A DNA stretch of 59,205 nt. It comes from CAKSUT01 sp045542335 (lineage in GTDB: Bacteria; Bacillota; Clostridia; Oscillospirales; CAG-382). Under the pieces are notes generated by a model. It was not told the origin of the DNA and did no database searches. It was given only the letters and a program-made list of their open reading frames with translations. The DNA lies in contig JAZQKV010000052.1 of NCBI GenBank assembly GCA_045542335.1, positions 1 to 59,205 on the forward strand, read 5' to 3'. A program made the translations under genes and the position numbers. The stretch's first letter is position 1, and each line of letters begins with the position of its first letter. This document shows positions 23,877 through 32,421 of the stretch, piece by piece.

Positions 23877-24782
23877 TTATCTCCAACCCATTTTTAACTC
23901 ATAATCTGTAATGACTTCGATGTTGTGATTTTCAATAACGCTCAACATATTGACATTATAATTTGGGTCAGGCTCATACCAGCTTTTTTGTGAAAAAAAG
24001 TCAGCGTAATCTTTATTGTTGAAGATGTACCCATGGCGAGCGTAAATTTCGTTTCTTATTAAAGCAACATATTCCTTTGGAAGACCGGAAATGTCATCTT
24101 CTGTCATATATACGGTATCGCTCGGAAACAAATAAGGGTTAACTTCATGAAAATCAGGGTCAGCTTCGTATGTTATGTCGCTTTCAACACTCACATCATA
24201 CACAGGTTCTTCATAGCGAACAAGCGGATATACTCCCTCTGAAACCCAAAACATTGCGTCTTGTGAGTATTCAACATCTGAAATTGTGCATTCGATAAGT
24301 TCTTCCTTGAAAACAATTGTCATATTGCCTGTGTTATACCACGAATCAACAAAAGCAAATGTAACTTTGTTTCCGTCAAAGCTTGAAATGGGCAAAGCCT
24401 GTTCAATTATTGAAACTCTGCTTGCGTTATAGTTTGACTGTGTGAAGGCAATTTCCATGATTCTTTCGTTAGGCATGTAGACATTAAGAAATGCATCACC
24501 TGTCCAATCGCCACTGTATGAGGTGAAATCATGAATGATAAAAGCTTCTTCAGCTTCTTTCACAGGTACATCAGCCTCATTTGCAGGTACATCAGTTACA
24601 TTATTCGCATCTTTATTCTCCTGAACAGACTCTTGCAAATCTGATATGTTAATCTCAACATCATTTTGCACTTGTTTCTCGCCATGTTTTATGTAAAAAT
24701 CGGCAAGATTTTTCACAAAACCGCAAGAGCTGCAGCAAAGTATGATTGTCAGGACAAAACTTAAAAGAACGAACTTTTTCAT
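23877..24782 (-). CDS. Lipoprotein with C-terminal YARHG domain
   Basis: A 301-residue lipoprotein with signal FVLLSFVLTIILCCSSCG (lipobox SSCG). An acidic Asn/Val/Glu-rich linker follows (about 35-85). A beta-rich middle region binds an unknown partner. The C-terminus is a YARHG domain: LPKEYVALIRNEIYARHGYI, then FNNKDYADFFSQKSWYEPD. YARHG domains occur in cell-surface proteins of Firmicutes and are thought to act outside the cell; the biochemical role is unclear. The gene follows the Gfo/Idh/MocA oxidoreductase by 26 bases on the same strand, and the transcript ends at the 23824 terminator. Confidence 0.85.
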   Translation of the reverse strand: MKKFVLLSFVLTIILCCSSCGFVKNLADFYIKHGEKQVQNDVEINISDLQESVQENKDANNVTDVPANEADVPVKEAEEAFIIHDFTSYSGDWTGDAFLNVYMPNERIMEIAFTQSNYNASRVSIIEQALPISSFDGNKVTFAFVDSWYNTGNMTIVFKEELIECTISDVEYSQDAMFWVSEGVYPLVRYEEPVYDVSVESDITYEADPDFHEVNPYLFPSDTVYMTEDDISGLPKEYVALIRNEIYARHGYIFNNKDYADFFSQKSWYEPDPNYNVNMLSVIENHNIEVITDYELKMGWR

Positions 24783-24808
24783 AATATTTCCCCCTTTTGT
24801 AAGAATTA

Positions 24809-25906
24809 TTAAAGGATACCGTGAGGAAGCATTGAATCCATAGGAGCTTCACGCTTGAATTCTGACTTGATTTCTACTTTTTCGCCTGTCCTTGCACTCT
24901 TAAGAATTGCATCCATTATTTCAAGCACATGAAGCGTCTGACGATAGGTTGTCCTGCCGGGTCTTCCGGTTTCAATTGCCTTTGCCATATCAGCAAGTCC
25001 GAGAAGTCGGGAGTTTTCTGAATAGTCAAAGGTGAGGGGATAGTGCTCTTCTTGCTTTGTAAGACCATTAAAGAAAACAACATCACCACCGAAAGTGTTG
25101 GGGTCGGGAACAAAGAGAGTGCCATTTGTTCCATAGATTTCAATGCAAGCCTGACGAGAACGCCATGTATCAAATGAGGTAAACAAAGAAACGTGTTTTC
25201 CATTTTCAAGAGTTATAATACTTTCAATGTGCGTTGGGGTGTTAACCTTTATTATTTCACCTTTGTGCGGTTCAGAAGAGATAAGACGTTCGGGATATGA
25301 AATATGACCATAACCGTATACACTCTTTACGCCGCCAAGCAAATTAACCATAGCCGTTACATAATAAGGACCCATATCAAAAAGAGGACCGCCTCCGGGC
25401 TGATAGTAAAAATCAGGGTCGGGATGCCAGGTTTCCATGCCGTGTCCAGCCATTGCAAAACGACCGCCCACAAAATCGCCTATAATTCCGCTGTCAATAA
25501 GTTTTCTTGCGGTCTGAATTCCTGCGCCCAAAAATGTGTCAGGAGCACCTCCGAGCCAGAGATTCTTTTCCTTCGCAAGAGCGACAAGCTCCTCGCCCTC
25601 TTCAAGTGTTATTCCAAGAGGCTTTTCGCAATATACATGTTTGCCTGCGAGAAGTGCGCCTTTTGAAACACCATAATGCTCATAGGGACGTGTAAGATTA
25701 AGAACAATATCAATTTCCGGGTCTGCAAAAAGCTCTTCCATTGTGTCATAGAGCTTTGGGATATTATACTGCTTTTGGGCATTTTCCGCACGCTCTCGGA
25801 CAAGGTCACAAACCGCAACAAGCTTTACTTCTTTAAAAGTGTCTGCAAAATTCTTAAGGTAAATTCCGCTGATGCAGCCGACACCAACCATTCCGATATT
25901 CATCAT
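24809..25906 (-). CDS. Gfo/Idh/MocA family oxidoreductase
   Basis: A 365-residue NAD(P)-dependent sugar or cyclitol dehydrogenase. The N-terminal Rossmann fold has IGMVGVGCISGIYLKNFAD and VAVCDLVRERAENAQKQY. The active-site lysine is in GKHVYCEKPLGIT (near residue 95). The catalytic-domain block GGPLFDMGPYYVTAMVNLLG is typical of the family. It oxidises or epimerises hexose derivatives in the cytoplasm; the substrate is unknown. The first ATG (25906) has AAAGGAG 9 bases upstream. It heads a two-gene operon with the YARHG lipoprotein. The glycan-degrading neighbours suggest it handles a released monosaccharide. Confidence 0.93.
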   Translation of the reverse strand: MMNIGMVGVGCISGIYLKNFADTFKEVKLVAVCDLVRERAENAQKQYNIPKLYDTMEELFADPEIDIVLNLTRPYEHYGVSKGALLAGKHVYCEKPLGITLEEGEELVALAKEKNLWLGGAPDTFLGAGIQTARKLIDSGIIGDFVGGRFAMAGHGMETWHPDPDFYYQPGGGPLFDMGPYYVTAMVNLLGGVKSVYGYGHISYPERLISSEPHKGEIIKVNTPTHIESIITLENGKHVSLFTSFDTWRSRQACIEIYGTNGTLFVPDPNTFGGDVVFFNGLTKQEEHYPLTFDYSENSRLLGLADMAKAIETGRPGRTTYRQTLHVLEIMDAILKSARTGEKVEIKSEFKREAPMDSMLPHGIL

Positions 25907-26005
25907 AACAAAAAACTCCTTTCAATGGTTAATAACTGTTTATAACACAGTCTTACCACAGTTCATATTACCACATTTTATCATAATTGTCAACAGATTT
26001 TTCAA

Positions 26006-26043
26006 AAAAAGCTCTGCCAAAATAATATCAGGCAGAGCTTTTT
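26006..26043. terminator. Terminator after the decarboxylase gene
   Basis: AAAAAGCTCTGCC pairs with GGCAGAGCTTTTT; it works on the minus strand for the SCIFF-maturase-decarboxylase operon. Confidence 0.88.
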
Positions 26044-26051
26044 GATAAATT

Positions 26052-27419
26052 TTATTTGATGACATCGCACTCATCTATACCGTAATATTCAAGCACCTTT
26101 ACAGCCTTTTCATCAATCATCTCGCCACATACCACAATTGGAATTGCAGGGGGGCAGGATACATTTGCACTTGAAAGTATTCTTCCGACACAATTTTTGG
26201 TTTTAACGATTTCACTCTCGGAAAAAATTGCTTCTCTTGAAGAAATAATTCTATTTGGAATTCCAAGTTCAGGCGAAGAATAGAGTATGGCATTTTTCTT
26301 TTCAAGCTTTGTGAGCGCATTTCTCACTTTTTCAAAAGAAAGAGCATCATTTTCTGGTGTAAACATCATTACAACGTAGTCGTGGTCAGAAAATTCACAC
26401 ACTATTCCGTTAGAAAGCAAAATACTATAAATATCTTCGCCTGTGTAGCCAAACGTTTTAGGGGCTATTGTGAGCTTTAATGGTTCGTCACCAACAAGTT
26501 TATATCCGACCTCCGAAAGGCTCTGTTTGAGGCATAAAACAGCCTCACAACATGTTTCAAGCTTTTTGGAATAAGAATCAGACGAAATATATTCATTTGC
26601 AAGGTCAAGCGACTGCATTATCAGGTATGACGGACTTGTTGAAGCAAACAGTGACATGGCTTTTTCTGCAATATCGCAAAGTGAGTTTGGAGCATTTGGG
26701 GAAATGTGAAGATAAGCGCCACCCGTTAGAACACTAAGAGTTTTATGTGCCGAATCGCAACACATATGAGCTCCGCAATCCATCGGATGCATTCTTTTTC
26801 CATCCGGCAAAAATTTCAGATATGCACCATGAGCATTATCAACAAGAAGCAAAACGCCGTGTTTTTCGCAAACTTCAGCAATTCCGCTTATATCAGCAAT
26901 ATTACCAAGATAATCAGGGCTTGTAACATATACGGCACAAGGTTTTTGCTCCATTTCAAAAAGCTCTTTATCAAGACTTTCCGGAGAAAAAATGCAAGAA
27001 ACAATGCCATTTTCGTCGCTATCAGGAAAAATCCAATGAATATCAAAATCAAGAAGTGCAGACGAGGTCATGAAGACCTTGTGAGCATTGCGACCCGCAG
27101 CGATTATCGGACGCTTTTTGCAAGTTGTTTTGCCATGCATTACCGCGAGATAGAGCATCGCCCGAATACAAAGTGAAGAACCCTCGGTTGAATACACAGT
27201 TCTTGCAGTTTCAAACAATTCGGAAGCAATACTTTCGCTTTCACGAATAATACCGTTTGAATTATACAAAACATCTGCTCCGTCAATTTCGGTTATGTCA
27301 AAACGTTCAATGCCTAAAAAATCCTTGCCCTTGTGTCCCGGCATATGTAACCGCAAACTTTCACTTTGAGCATAATCTCTTACAAAATCACAAATAGGCG
27401 TTTTAATCATTCTTTTCAT
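26052..27419 (-). CDS. Orn/Lys/Arg decarboxylase-type PLP enzyme
   Basis: A 455-residue fold-type I PLP enzyme. The N-terminal motif LRLHMPGHKGKDF and the cofactor lysine in SAHKTLSVLTGGAY (near residue 226) mark the Orn/Lys/Arg decarboxylase group. LLVDNAHGAYL carries the PLP-binding Asp. Its length matches the short Firmicutes form that lacks the N-terminal wing domain. Such enzymes make polyamines from basic amino acids; the specificity is not determinable here. The start overlaps the stop of the SCIFF maturase by 4 bases, so the two are translationally coupled. This partner for a SCIFF locus is not one I recognise. Confidence 0.9.
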   Translation of the reverse strand: MKRMIKTPICDFVRDYAQSESLRLHMPGHKGKDFLGIERFDITEIDGADVLYNSNGIIRESESIASELFETARTVYSTEGSSLCIRAMLYLAVMHGKTTCKKRPIIAAGRNAHKVFMTSSALLDFDIHWIFPDSDENGIVSCIFSPESLDKELFEMEQKPCAVYVTSPDYLGNIADISGIAEVCEKHGVLLLVDNAHGAYLKFLPDGKRMHPMDCGAHMCCDSAHKTLSVLTGGAYLHISPNAPNSLCDIAEKAMSLFASTSPSYLIMQSLDLANEYISSDSYSKKLETCCEAVLCLKQSLSEVGYKLVGDEPLKLTIAPKTFGYTGEDIYSILLSNGIVCEFSDHDYVVMMFTPENDALSFEKVRNALTKLEKKNAILYSSPELGIPNRIISSREAIFSESEIVKTKNCVGRILSSANVSCPPAIPIVVCGEMIDEKAVKVLEYYGIDECDVIK

Positions 27420-28798
27420 TCTTCGCAGACACTCTTTGCCGCTTCAAGCATTATAGCACATTCCATTCTTTTTCTGAAAAGCTCACATCCATATTTATAA
27501 ACGCCCCTTACAGAGCCGGTTGCATGATATGCATTCGCTGCACATCCGCCGGAGCAATAAAGCTTAGCCCAACAATCCGCACATTCAGGGCGTGAATAAA
27601 CATTACAGGAAGCAAAATCACCCTGAACTTCGGTGTTTGAAACTCCGCTCCACACATCACCGAGTTTGAATTTTTCTTCACCAACAAACTGATGGCAAGG
27701 GTAGAGGTCACCCCAAGGAGTTACAGCCATATATTCTGTTCCTGAGCCACATCCTGAAATGCGCTTATAAATACAAGGACCGCCTTTAAGATCAATCATG
27801 TAATGATAGAAAGTGAAAGGCTTTCCTGCCTTACGTCTTTCAAGCATAAGCTCTGCAAGCTTTTCATATTGTTCAAGCACAATCGGAAGATCTTCATCAG
27901 TAAGGGCAGAGGGATCATCAGGAGCGCAAACAACAGGCTCCATGCTGAGCTCATTGAAGCCAAGGTCAAGCATAACCTTAATATCTTCAAGAAAATCGGG
28001 ATTAGCGTGAGTGAAAGTTCCTCTCATATAGTAATTCTTGCCACCACGCTCACGAACGAGTTTCTGGAATTTAGGAACAATCTTTTCCCAGCTTCCGTTT
28101 CCCGCAAAATCTACTCTGTATCTGTCATGCACTTCTTTTCTGCCGTCAAGGCTCAAAACAACATTGCTCATTTCCTTGTTGGCAAAGTCAATCACATCGT
28201 CATCAACGAGAACACCGTTAGTTGTAAGAGTAAACCTGAAGTTCTTTCCGGCTTGCTTCTCTCGAATTCTTGCGTATGCGACAAGCTCTTTTACGACGTC
28301 AAAATTCATAAGTGGTTCTCCGCCGAAAAAGTCAACTTCAAGATTTGTTCTTGTACCCGAATTTTCAATAAGAAAATCAAGCGCTCGCTTTCCGACTTCA
28401 AGGCTCATAACAGCTCTGTCACCGTGATACTTTCCCTGACTTGCAAAACAATATGAGCAGTTGAGATTGCAAGTGTGAGCAACATGAAGACAAAGAGCTT
28501 TAACAACGCCCGAAGTTCTTGCTTTAAGCTCAGATGCCATAGGTTTAAATGTATCTTGTGCAAAAAGTTTACCCATGCTTTTGAGTTCTTCAATCTGAGA
28601 AAAGCAATCTTCAATTTCTTCTTTGTTCACATCATTGCAATTTGCATATTTTTTAAGAATATGTTCTGTGATCTGTTCTCTTGTCTTGTTCTCATACATT
28701 TCGATTATGTCGTATGCCACCTCGTCAACAACGTGAACAGAGCCGGAAAAAATATCAAGGACAATATTCAAACCGCCAAGTTTATAACAATGTATCAT
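27416..28798 (-). CDS. Radical SAM maturase of the SCIFF peptide
   Basis: A 460-residue radical SAM/SPASM enzyme that forms thioether cross-links in the SCIFF precursor. The N-terminal ~85 residues resemble a PqqD-like leader-binding (RRE) domain. The AdoMet [4Fe-4S] motif is CNLNCSYC (near 111-118). The SPASM auxiliary-cluster cysteines lie in SGCGSGTEYMAVTPWGDLYP followed by CHQF, and in CADCWAKLYCSGGCAANAYH. The SCIFF gene sits directly upstream on the same strand, which makes the assignment strong. A hairpin (28841-28863) lies between precursor and maturase and would lower maturase expression relative to peptide. GGAGAAAT precedes the ATG. Confidence 0.95.
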   Translation of the reverse strand: MIHCYKLGGLNIVLDIFSGSVHVVDEVAYDIIEMYENKTREQITEHILKKYANCNDVNKEEIEDCFSQIEELKSMGKLFAQDTFKPMASELKARTSGVVKALCLHVAHTCNLNCSYCFASQGKYHGDRAVMSLEVGKRALDFLIENSGTRTNLEVDFFGGEPLMNFDVVKELVAYARIREKQAGKNFRFTLTTNGVLVDDDVIDFANKEMSNVVLSLDGRKEVHDRYRVDFAGNGSWEKIVPKFQKLVRERGGKNYYMRGTFTHANPDFLEDIKVMLDLGFNELSMEPVVCAPDDPSALTDEDLPIVLEQYEKLAELMLERRKAGKPFTFYHYMIDLKGGPCIYKRISGCGSGTEYMAVTPWGDLYPCHQFVGEEKFKLGDVWSGVSNTEVQGDFASCNVYSRPECADCWAKLYCSGGCAANAYHATGSVRGVYKYGCELFRKRMECAIMLEAAKSVCEE

Positions 28799-28840
28799 TT
28801 CTATTTCTCCAAAATATTATAAAGCTATAATTTCACGAAA

Positions 28841-28863
28841 AATGCCGCCTAAATGGCGGCATT
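28841..28863 (-). terminator. Hairpin between SCIFF peptide and maturase (attenuator)
   Basis: AATGCCGCC and GGCGGCATT form a 9-bp perfect stem with a short loop, 20 bases after the SCIFF stop. It has a weak U tract (TTTTTC), so partial read-through is likely, giving excess precursor over enzyme. Confidence 0.75.
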
Positions 28864-28882
28864 AATTCAACAAACGAAAAAA

Positions 28883-29044
28883 TTACTTGCTTTCTTTCTT
28901 TGCGTTTGTGTTTTCGCACTGCTGATTTGCAATACCGCAGCTTGTTTTGCAAGCGGACTGGCAAGATGTCTGGCATTCGCCGCAACCACCGTTCTTTGCA
29001 CTTGCGCAAAGGTTCTTTGTTTCAAGTGTCTGAATTCTCTTCAT
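28883..29044 (-). CDS. scfA: SCIFF peptide precursor
   Basis: A 53-residue ribosomally made peptide of the SCIFF family (six cysteines in forty-five). It begins MKRIQTLETKNLCASAKNGG and continues CGECQTSCQSACKTSCGIAN with a final cysteine at 43. Cysteines at 21, 24, 28, 32, 36 and 43 match the family. Cys13 is an extra, seventh cysteine where the family usually has another residue. The C-terminus is longer and Lys-rich (TNAKKESK). The maturase downstream cross-links the cysteines. A CGGAGG site and consensus promoter lie upstream. The role of the mature product in Clostridia is not known to me. Confidence 0.95.
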   Translation of the reverse strand: MKRIQTLETKNLCASAKNGGCGECQTSCQSACKTSCGIANQQCENTNAKKESK

Positions 29045-29075
29045 TATAGTCTACCTCCGAACAATATTTTTACTG

Positions 29076-29104
29076 ATTATACCACAATGTGCGAAAATTG
29101 TCAA
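29076..29104 (-). promoter_or_regulatory. Consensus promoter of the SCIFF operon
   Basis: Minus strand TTGACA (29104-29099) and TATAAT (29081-29076) with a 17-base spacer, about 30 bases before the SCIFF start codon. Confidence 0.9.
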
Positions 29105-29305
29105 GGTGTGTTCCCGATAATTCATATTTTTGTTACATAACTTTGCATGATAAACTGAAATTGAATTCACTTTCAAAATCATTATGCTTTGACCTACACT
29201 CATTTTAATTTTAAACCTTTTTACGTTAAACACTTTTTATGCAAGAAATTTTAATATATTTAGTGTATAATCGGATACGTAGTAATTTCAAAGGAGAAAA
29301 CAGAA

Positions 29306-30568
29306 ATGAATATTAAATACGATTTGATTGTTTCAGGTGGAGGTTTTGCAGGCGTAAGCGCCGCAATTGCCGCTGCAAGAGAAGGACTCAAAGTGCTTCT
29401 TGTTGACAGAAACAACTGCCTTGGAGGTGCGGCATCTGAGTGCCTCGTTTTCCCTTATATGAGATATTGGACGAAAGACATAAATACTAATGAAAAAGTT
29501 TATCTTTCAAGCGGTATTTTTGCAGAAATCAATAAAAACTTGTCTGAATTAGGAGGGTTCAATAAAAACGAGAGTTCTTTTGATGAAGAAATATTAAAAA
29601 TTGTTCTTAACAGAATGGTTATCGCAGAGGGAATTGACATTTTATTCAATACTCTTGTAACCGACGCAAATGCTGAAAACGGTGTTGTTAAGAGCATAAC
29701 TGTATCCAACAAATCAGGGAACTCCGAATACTTTGCTGACTACTTTATCGATGCAACCGGCGACGGTGACGTTGCCGTGATGTGCGGAAACAACTACAGA
29801 CTTGGCAGGGAAGGCGACAATCTCTGTCAACCCATGACCCTTTGCTTCAGAGCCGCAGGTGTTGATATCGACTTGTTCAAAAAAGAAAAACCTCAGATGC
29901 AGGAGCTTTATAAAGAGTATCAGGAGCAAGGTAAAATCAAGAACATCCGTGAAAACATTTTAAGCTTCGTATCTATGCAGAGCGGAGTTATCCACTTCAA
30001 CTCCACTCGTATTGTAAAAATGAATCCAACGGATGCAAAGGACATTTCAAGTGCTGAAATCATGGCTAGAGAACAGGCGTATGAGCTTATAACCTTCCTT
30101 AAAGAAAACTTTGAATCCTGCCGAAATGCAAAGATCATTTCCACAGCAAGCCGTATCGGTGTGCGTGAAAGCCGTATGATTGACGGAGAATATGTTCTCA
30201 CAGCAGGGGATCTTCTTGATTGTAAAAAGTTTGATGACGGAATTGCTGTTTGCGATTACGACATTGACATCCACAATCCCGAGGGAAGCGGTACATCCCA
30301 TCACTTTTTTGAACCCGGCACATATTACAGCATTCCTTATCGTTGCCTTACACCAAAAGCTACTTCAAATCTGCTTGTCGCAGGCAGATGCATCTCCTCA
30401 ACACACGAAGCTCAAGCCTCTTACAGAATCATGCCCACCTGTTCATCCATAGGTCAGGCGGCAGGTATAGCTGCAGGCATTGCAAAAAAGAGTGGGGTAG
30501 GTGTAAAGGAAATTGATGTGTCACAGCTCCGCAAAAGAATTGTTGAATGTGGCGGCAAGGTTGAATAA
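29306..30568 (+). CDS. FAD-dependent oxidoreductase
   Basis: A 420-residue flavoprotein of the FAD_oxidored type. The dinucleotide motif is YDLIVSGGGFAGVSAAIAAA at the N-terminus. KVLLVDRNNCLGGAASECLV follows, then IDATGDGDVAVMCG as the second FAD-binding block. The C-terminal AGRCISSTHEAQASYRIMPT and SIGQAAGIAAGIA close the fold. Such proteins oxidise sugars, hydroxy acids or related substrates. It heads a block of five plus-strand genes (oxidoreductase, EEP hydrolase, GH43-like, PHP, HAD), all metabolic and without signal peptides. GGAGAA precedes the ATG. Confidence 0.9.
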   Translation: MNIKYDLIVSGGGFAGVSAAIAAAREGLKVLLVDRNNCLGGAASECLVFPYMRYWTKDINTNEKVYLSSGIFAEINKNLSELGGFNKNESSFDEEILKIVLNRMVIAEGIDILFNTLVTDANAENGVVKSITVSNKSGNSEYFADYFIDATGDGDVAVMCGNNYRLGREGDNLCQPMTLCFRAAGVDIDLFKKEKPQMQELYKEYQEQGKIKNIRENILSFVSMQSGVIHFNSTRIVKMNPTDAKDISSAEIMAREQAYELITFLKENFESCRNAKIISTASRIGVRESRMIDGEYVLTAGDLLDCKKFDDGIAVCDYDIDIHNPEGSGTSHHFFEPGTYYSIPYRCLTPKATSNLLVAGRCISSTHEAQASYRIMPTCSSIGQAAGIAAGIAKKSGVGVKEIDVSQLRKRIVECGGKVE

Positions 30569-30682
30569 GAATCATACATTAAGTGTATACATTAAGTGTT
30601 TTATATTTTAATTAAAACAAGCATACAATAATGCAATTTATGCAGAGTTCAGTTTGAATTTGTTGAATTGAGAGAAAATACT

Positions 30683-31462
30683 ATGAGAATAATGACTTAT
30701 AACATTTGGGGCGATTATTTTGGAAACCTTGTGAGCACAAGAGAGCAAAATCATCTTACGATTTTCAAGCGATATTCTCCCGATATACTTGGGGTTCAGG
30801 AAGTTACGGATACATGGTACAAAAGTGTTGCTTTTGAGCATCTTCGTGAGCACTATCACATTCTGGTGCCGGACATCTGCGGGCTTTTCAACTACACGCC
30901 ACTTATAATAAAAAAAGACAGGTTTACGGTACATGAATTTGGTACAGAACAGTTAAAAGACAGTCCTTGTCGTTCAAAGCGTATGACTTTTGCTGCTCTT
31001 ACAGATAATGAGACCGGAAAAGAGCTTGCCGTAATAAATACTCATTTCTGGTGGATGAGCGGAAAAGAACATGACGAAGTACGAGTCAATAATGCTAAAC
31101 AGTTATCGGCGAAAATGAAACATCTCTGTGAGAAGTACGGATGTCCCGTTTTTTCCTTCGGAGACTTCAACTGTAATATCAGCACAGATGCTTTCCGTGT
31201 ATTTGACAACGAGAATATTCAACTTCTCAACGATGTCGCAAGCATCCCATCTGAAGTATGTTCGCATCACGGTGATCCCGTTATAAATCCTGATGGAAGT
31301 TGCAAGGGTAAGAAAACAGATCTTGACAAAACCTGTTCGATAGACCATATAGTCGCTTACGGTGACGGCTATAACGCACAAAAGTACTTTGTTGTACAAG
31401 ACACAGAGGCACTTGACGGATCCGACCATTCTCCGGTTTTCTGTGATCTTGAACTCTTGTGA
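30683..31462 (+). CDS. Endonuclease/exonuclease/phosphatase-family hydrolase
   Basis: A 259-residue protein of the EEP superfamily. Motifs are MRIMTYNIWG at the start, LGVQEVTD (metal-binding Glu), NTHFWW, FGDFNCN (Asp/Asn) and the C-terminal SDHSPVFCDL (catalytic His). Relatives hydrolyse phosphodiesters of lipids, nucleotides or sugars; the substrate is unclear. No signal peptide. I chose the ATG at 30683 behind GAGAG over a TTG five codons earlier. Its stop is 11 bases before the GH43-like start, so both are co-translated. Confidence 0.88.
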   Translation: MRIMTYNIWGDYFGNLVSTREQNHLTIFKRYSPDILGVQEVTDTWYKSVAFEHLREHYHILVPDICGLFNYTPLIIKKDRFTVHEFGTEQLKDSPCRSKRMTFAALTDNETGKELAVINTHFWWMSGKEHDEVRVNNAKQLSAKMKHLCEKYGCPVFSFGDFNCNISTDAFRVFDNENIQLLNDVASIPSEVCSHHGDPVINPDGSCKGKKTDLDKTCSIDHIVAYGDGYNAQKYFVVQDTEALDGSDHSPVFCDLELL

Positions 31463-31473
31463 TAGGAGATACC

Positions 31474-32376
31474 ATGTTTAATTTTTCATCAATAAAGACT
31501 CCGGTAATTTTCAAAGGTGATGAAAACTGCGCCTATCGTGACCCGGCAGTTTTCTATGAAAAAGGGAAGTTTTACTTATTTTGCACCTATGTCGATAATC
31601 GGAATAACGGTCCTTTCCTCACAACAGTTTTTTCAACTTCAGAAAATCTCGTTGACTGGACAACGCCTCGTGAGCTTACTCCACGAGATAAAAGTCTCAA
31701 CTTTTCAAGTCCGGGAGATATAATAAAACACGGTGATGTCTACTACCTCTGCCTGCAAACATATTGCAGAGAGAACGGAGAAAAGTACGGAAACGAAAGC
31801 TGCCGTGTGTGGACAATGAAAAGCCGTGACCTTGAAACATGGGAAGAACCAAGGCTCTTACGTGTTAAGGGTGATGTACCAATTGAGAATATGGGAAGAA
31901 TGATTGACCCATATCTTATTGAAGACATTCACGAAAAAGGCAAATGGTGGTGTCTTTATAAGCAGAATGGCGTTTCGATGTCGTATTCTTACGACCTTGA
32001 AAATTGGACTTTCAGCAGATATACTAACAGCGGTGAGAACGTGTGCGTTATCAAAGCCATTTCAGATAATGCACCGTCATATCTTATTTTTCATTCTCCG
32101 CCAAACGGCATTGGTGTTCTTAAATCTTCGAACCTCATTGATTTTGAGGATACAGGAAAACTTATAACTCTTGGTCAGGATAAATGGGATTGGGCAAAGG
32201 GCAGAATTACAGCAGGCTTTGTGCTTGACCTCACAAACGAGCCGGAATACGGAAAATATCTTATGTTCTTCCACGGATCAGGTCCGGAAAATGAAGAAAC
32301 GATGTTTGACTTCAACGCAAGCATCGGAATTGCGTGGAGTGATGATCTTGAGGATTGGGAATATCCTGAAATGTGA
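31474..32376 (+). CDS. Five-bladed beta-propeller glycosidase-like protein (GH43 type)
   Basis: A 300-residue protein with the repeat pattern of a GH43/GH32-clan beta-propeller. AYRDPAVFYEKGKFYLFCTY carries the catalytic-base-like Asp. Further blades are DIIKHGDVYYLCLQTY, MIDPYLIEDIHEKGKWWCLY and SWDLENWT-like units (YSYDLENWTFSRY, WSDDLEDWEYPEM). Cytoplasmic, with TAGGAGA before the ATG at 31474. It probably acts on arabinose-, xylose- or galactose-containing oligosaccharides, but family membership is by fold pattern only. It lies between an EEP hydrolase and a PHP protein in one transcription unit. Confidence 0.75.
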   Translation: MFNFSSIKTPVIFKGDENCAYRDPAVFYEKGKFYLFCTYVDNRNNGPFLTTVFSTSENLVDWTTPRELTPRDKSLNFSSPGDIIKHGDVYYLCLQTYCRENGEKYGNESCRVWTMKSRDLETWEEPRLLRVKGDVPIENMGRMIDPYLIEDIHEKGKWWCLYKQNGVSMSYSYDLENWTFSRYTNSGENVCVIKAISDNAPSYLIFHSPPNGIGVLKSSNLIDFEDTGKLITLGQDKWDWAKGRITAGFVLDLTNEPEYGKYLMFFHGSGPENEETMFDFNASIGIAWSDDLEDWEYPEM

Positions 32377-32421
32377 ATAAGAAATCATATGATAAATACA
32401 TAATTCAAGGAAGGTTATACT

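Noticed and set aside
27803..28456. Long 217-codon open frame on the plus strand
   Set aside because: It lies antisense within the SCIFF maturase gene, which has a full set of family motifs; no start signal or family supports it.
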